From Methanothermobacter sp049720995 (GTDB lineage: Archaea > Methanobacteriota > Methanobacteria > Methanobacteriales > Methanothermobacteraceae), in contig NZ_JBNASF010000004.1 of assembly GCF_049720995.1 (NCBI RefSeq), forward strand, positions 1-64,000: a stretch of 64,000 bases of DNA, in the 5' to 3' direction. Numbering within the stretch: the stretch's first letter is position 1; each line of letters opens with the position of its first letter. The notes beneath the pieces were generated by a model. The model worked only from the letters and a program-made list of their open reading frames with translations. It was not told where the DNA came from and made no database searches. Made by a program: the position numbers and the translations under genes. Of this stretch, positions 61,030 through 64,000 are shown piece by piece.

Positions 61030-62997
61030 ATGAACCCCTACTCAATCATATCCCTGCTGGCATCTGTGATTGCATTCTACACATCCGTATTCATCTACTA
61101 CAGGAACCCCCGGAATAACCTCAATCTGCTCGTATCGAACCTTGGTGTTGCTGTATCATTCATGGCCTTCACCGAGTTCGTCTACCGGACGGTGGCGACA
61201 CCAGGGGATGCCATGATATGGCTGAGGCTTAGTCTCCTCTGGCCCATCATCCCGGCGATTCTCCTCCACACAGCCCTCACCTACACAGGAAAGAGGGTGG
61301 GTAAACCGGTACTTGCAGTGATCTATGCACCCGCGATTGTATTCATATTAACGGGACTCATGACGAACCTGTTCATTTCCGGTCCACTACTCACATATTA
61401 TGGCTGGACCTACGCCCTCCCGGAACCCCCTGTGGTCTTTGCACTCTTCTCGCTCTGGACCGTTACCGTGACACTGACTTCGGCAGCCATCACATTCAGG
61501 GACTACCTGAGATCTGAGGGATACAGGAAGAGGGAGTCCCTTTACATATTCACAGGTCTTTTCGTGCCGCTGATTGTGAGCTTCACAACCGATTTCATTT
61601 TCAGGGATCTTATGGGGATGGTCTTCCCTGAGTTCACCCAGACAATGCTGGCCCTTGGCCTGCTCTTAATAGCCTATGGTGTCTGGAGGTACGATTTTCC
61701 GGAGCTCTCACCTGCCATCGCGGCGAGGAGCATAGCTGAGGTGATTCCCAGCTTCCTCATCATAACGGACCTTGAGGGTAGGATTACAAGCTGCAGCAGG
61801 AGCGTCCATGAGAAGCTATCCTACAGCTCCAGAGACCTCAGGGGTAAACCCTTCTGGAACCTCTTTGAGCCATCTGACAGGGAGATGCTGAGGGAGCTGG
61901 TCTCGGGTTTCAGTTCATCTGAAATGGAGACCCGGATAATCTCAGCGGACGGAAAGATGACTGACGTTCTCCTCACAGCATCCCCCATCAGGGGGCGCTT
62001 CAGGGAGCCCATTGGCTTTGTATTCATTGCAACGGATATAAGCCTGCAGAGGAGGGCCACAGAGAGGCTCCGTGAGAGTGAGATGAGGTTCAGGGGAGTT
62101 GCCGATAACATCTCAGATGGTATCGCCATAACCGATGAATCAGATACCGTGATCTACTGGAACCGGGCACTTGAGGAGATAACATCCACTGGAAGGGACG
62201 ATGCTATGGGAAGGAAGATTCCTGAGATATGCTCTGAGGTGATCCTTGAGGCCCGTGGGGATGACGAGTTCCTGATAGAGGGTGAAAGGGTGGTTCAGAT
62301 CTCAAGGTTCAGTATCATGCCCGGCCTCAGGGCTGTACTTGTGAGGGATGTTACAGAGGCCAGGCGCTATGAGGAATCACTGATATCCGCCCTCAGGGAG
62401 AGGGAGACCCTTATAAGGGAGATACATCACCGTGTAAAGAATAACCTGCAGATAATATCAAGTCTCCTGAACCTGCAGAAGCCCTACATAAAAGACCCTG
62501 AGGACCTCAGGATATTTGAGGAGAGCCAGACCCGTATAAAGTCCATGGCCATGATACACGAGAGCCTGTACCAGTCGGAGACCCTCTCAGAGATAAACAT
62601 GAGGAAATACATCTCACGCCTTGTAACCGAAATCCTCTCAACCTATGGGGCCTCAGGTATCGTATCAGACATCAAAGTGGAGGAGGTGAGCCTCGATATT
62701 GAGGTGGCGGTGCCGGTGGCCCTCATAGTCAGTGAGCTTGTCACAAATTCAATAAAGTACGCCTTCCCTGATGGTAAGGGGAGAATCATAGTGAGCTTCA
62801 ACCTCTGGGAGGGGGTGTACCTTCTGGATTACAGGGACACGGGTCAGGGGCTTCCAGAGGATTTCAGTTCAGGTTCATCGGATTCACTGGGGATGACCCT
62901 TGTGAGGGCCCTTGCTGATCAGCTTGATGGTGAACTTGAAGCCTTCAATGAGGGAGGGGCGGTTTTCAGGATAACCTTTCCTGAGAGAAGTTCCTGA
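61030..62997 (+). CDS. Membrane sensor histidine kinase with two PAS domains
   Basis: 655 residues. Seven hydrophobic segments (about 1-215) form an N-terminal 7TM sensor. Two PAS domains follow (near 235-345 and 350-450). The HisKA_2 phosphoacceptor is IREIHHRVKNNLQIISSLLNLQ near residue 461, and the ATPase shows ELVTNSIKYAFPDG and RDTGQGLP. It is probably a two-component sensor of redox or a small ligand. No response regulator is adjacent. ATG 61030 has GGAGG five bases before it. The ATG at 61018 is upstream of that site and less likely. Confidence 0.88.
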   Translation: MNPYSIISLLASVIAFYTSVFIYYRNPRNNLNLLVSNLGVAVSFMAFTEFVYRTVATPGDAMIWLRLSLLWPIIPAILLHTALTYTGKRVGKPVLAVIYAPAIVFILTGLMTNLFISGPLLTYYGWTYALPEPPVVFALFSLWTVTVTLTSAAITFRDYLRSEGYRKRESLYIFTGLFVPLIVSFTTDFIFRDLMGMVFPEFTQTMLALGLLLIAYGVWRYDFPELSPAIAARSIAEVIPSFLIITDLEGRITSCSRSVHEKLSYSSRDLRGKPFWNLFEPSDREMLRELVSGFSSSEMETRIISADGKMTDVLLTASPIRGRFREPIGFVFIATDISLQRRATERLRESEMRFRGVADNISDGIAITDESDTVIYWNRALEEITSTGRDDAMGRKIPEICSEVILEARGDDEFLIEGERVVQISRFSIMPGLRAVLVRDVTEARRYEESLISALRERETLIREIHHRVKNNLQIISSLLNLQKPYIKDPEDLRIFEESQTRIKSMAMIHESLYQSETLSEINMRKYISRLVTEILSTYGASGIVSDIKVEEVSLDIEVAVPVALIVSELVTNSIKYAFPDGKGRIIVSFNLWEGVYLLDYRDTGQGLPEDFSSGSSDSLGMTLVRALADQLDGELEAFNEGGAVFRITFPERSS

Positions 62998-63052
62998 CGC
63001 TGTGATGGAAAGGACTAAATTATCAGGGGACATATATGTACATGGTGATAAC

Positions 63053-63337
63053 ATGATCCCCTATGGACGTGAATTCCAGGTGGCCCAGCTCATATCCACA
63101 GTTATAACCGGTTTGAGTCTGATCTACATGGTGAGGGTCTCTGCCCATGACGGCAGATGGATCCAGATGACCATCGCGGTTTCACTGCTCTTCGTATCAA
63201 CTGTATTGGGTTTTATGAGGGAAATGATGGCATTTGATCTTATGAGAACCCTTGAGTGGTTCTTCATCATGCTTGCAGCTGCAGTGTTCCTCTATGCCTC
63301 GGTGAGGTCCAACAGAAAGCTGGAGGCTGAGACATGA
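63053..63337 (+). CDS. Small three-span membrane protein
   Basis: 94 residues with three hydrophobic segments (LISTVITGLSLIYMVRV, MTIAVSLLFVSTVLGFM, WFFIMLAAAVFLYASV). ATG 63053 lies five bases after GGTG. Upstream ATGs have no such site. The stop overlaps the next start (ATGA). It lies just after the sensor kinase and may be a partner of it. No family recognised. Confidence 0.55.
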   Translation: MIPYGREFQVAQLISTVITGLSLIYMVRVSAHDGRWIQMTIAVSLLFVSTVLGFMREMMAFDLMRTLEWFFIMLAAAVFLYASVRSNRKLEAET

Positions 63338-63615
63338 TAATAATCCTCCTCAAGGCAGCGGCCCTCATATTCATAACCCTTGCAGCGGTGGTTTCTGTGA
63401 GAAACTACATGCTCACGAGGTTCGCGTCGGGGGTCTGGGGATTCGTGTCCATGGGACTTGTAAGTGGCGCCATAATCATAGCTGTGAGGTTCATAAAGGA
63501 ATTCATACCCCTCATTGAGCTTGAGGTGGTTAAGATCTGCCTTCTTCCAGTTATGATGGCATTCATCCTTGCAGCGTCATTTGAGCTTAACAGGGACATA
63601 CTGAAACCCATCTAG
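63334..63615 (+). CDS. Small three-span membrane protein, coupled
   Basis: 93 residues, three hydrophobic segments (LLKAAALIFITLAAVVSV and two more). The start overlaps the upstream stop. Together with the preceding gene it mirrors the pair at 55.4-56.0 kb. Function unknown. Confidence 0.55.
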   Translation: MIIILLKAAALIFITLAAVVSVRNYMLTRFASGVWGFVSMGLVSGAIIIAVRFIKEFIPLIELEVVKICLLPVMMAFILAASFELNRDILKPI

Positions 63616-63650
63616 TTTTACTACAGTTATAGGGGTGCTCTGATGCCTAT

Positions 63651-64000
63651 CTAGTCCTCATCTTCATCTATCCCCTCTAACCTTGCGATCTCATCAACCC
63701 AGTCAAGGCAGTAGTTCTTCTCCTCGGCCCTCCTTATGAGTATTATTCCCGTCACAGCCCCAAGAATACCGCCTATGAGATCCGTGAGAAGGTCCATCAT
63801 GGTATCGGTCAGGGGGTCCATCACAGGGGACCCCTGCGTTGGGCCAGTGGGGAGGAAGTGTTCTATGTGCCTGTAGAGGTGGTGGTCGTAGCCGTACTCA
63901 ACCAGTTCAAGGAGGGCCCCTATACCCAGTGTCACGAATATTATGAGGAAAGCCATTATGAAGAGACTGGTCCTTATCTTTCCGTATACGTAGGCTGTGT
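63651..64000 (-). CDS. Membrane protein of the DUF2238/YjdF-like type, 5' end outside the window
   Basis: The frame is open to the window edge, so the N-terminus is missing. The visible part has a hydrophobic span (IIFVTLGIGALLELVEYGYD), QGSPVMDPLTDTMMDLLTDLIGG and a second span, with an acidic tail ending EGIDEDED. Glu and Asp residues inside membrane segments (ELVEY, DTMMDLLTD) are typical of this family. Family assignment by motif only. Confidence 0.6.
   Translation of the reverse strand, partial: TAYVYGKIRTSLFIMAFLIIFVTLGIGALLELVEYGYDHHLYRHIEHFLPTGPTQGSPVMDPLTDTMMDLLTDLIGGILGAVTGIILIRRAEEKNYCLDWVDEIARLEGIDEDED

Noticed and set aside
63607..63660. CATCTAG repeats between converging genes as another 3'-end echo
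   Set aside because: Only about seven to nine bases match, which is within chance.
1..64000. tRNA or rRNA genes
   Set aside because: No cloverleaf with a GTTCRANNC arm or rRNA-like sequence was noticed, although a computed scan would be decisive.

Overview
The window reads as chromosome of a thermophilic, hydrogenotrophic methanogen of the order Methanobacteriales, most likely Methanothermobacter. The evidence is an Hmd-family paralog that binds the iron-guanylylpyridinol cofactor, pseudomurein-type Mur ligases and a pseudomurein-binding-repeat protein, an ortholog of the protein that founded the MTH538 TIR-like family, archaeal NurA-HerA-Mre11-Rad50, class III (archaeal pilin) signal peptides, and ribosome-binding sites of the GGAGGTGAT type. 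The spacing is regular: GGTG, about 5 nt, then the start codon. No tRNA, rRNA, CRISPR array or insertion sequence was recognised.

Layout. 1-3.3 kb: a broken DUF998-like membrane gene, an APC permease and a GT-C-like membrane protein. 3.3-10.4 kb: a YbjQ-type protein, then the DNA-end-processing operon nurA-herA-mre11-rad50. 10.8-15.7 kb: a small secreted transglutaminase-like protein, the TIR-like protein, a 2-oxoacid:ferredoxin oxidoreductase (fused gamma-alpha plus beta), MsrA and a pilin-like protein. 15.7-22.2 kb: a probable cell-wall operon with a membrane peptide, a Mur ligase, a 1000-residue double Mur ligase carrying a MurT-like zinc ribbon, a VanW-like exported protein and a nucleotidyltransferase. 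22.3-27.8 kb: small and exported proteins including a pseudomurein-binding protein, then a CARF-HTH regulator and an AAA ATPase. 27.8-33.6 kb: a giant exported CobN-like protein and an ARPP-1 domain protein. 33.9-42.9 kb: unknown genes, a UvrD-like helicase-nuclease, PsbP-like lipoproteins, two more YbjQ-type proteins, a K+ channel, HmdII and a roadblock protein. 43-51 kb: a defence-type island with McrC and McrB homologs, a DUF4007-like protein, and an AT-rich pair encoding an HhH-GPD DNA glycosylase and a PD-(D/E)XK nuclease. 51-64 kb: a staphylococcal-type nuclease, a MrfA-MrfB pair, an Hhe-like DUF4011/helicase/Vsr/DUF3320 protein, a sensor histidine kinase and small membrane proteins.

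Four patterns cut across the gene list. (1) Several accessory genes are split by single-base frame changes. In the McrB homolog both breaks fall exactly on canonical -1 ribosomal frameshift heptamers. (2) Many genes are followed or joined by an imperfect direct copy of their own 3' end ('3'-end echoes', unit about 30-70 bp). (3) Three exported proteins appear to start at AUU or AUC, each 5 nt after a strong Shine-Dalgarno sequence. (4) The CobN-like gene has a leader hairpin that buries its ribosome-binding site.

All calls come from reading sequence and translated motifs. No database search was run, so family names are recognitions rather than search results.
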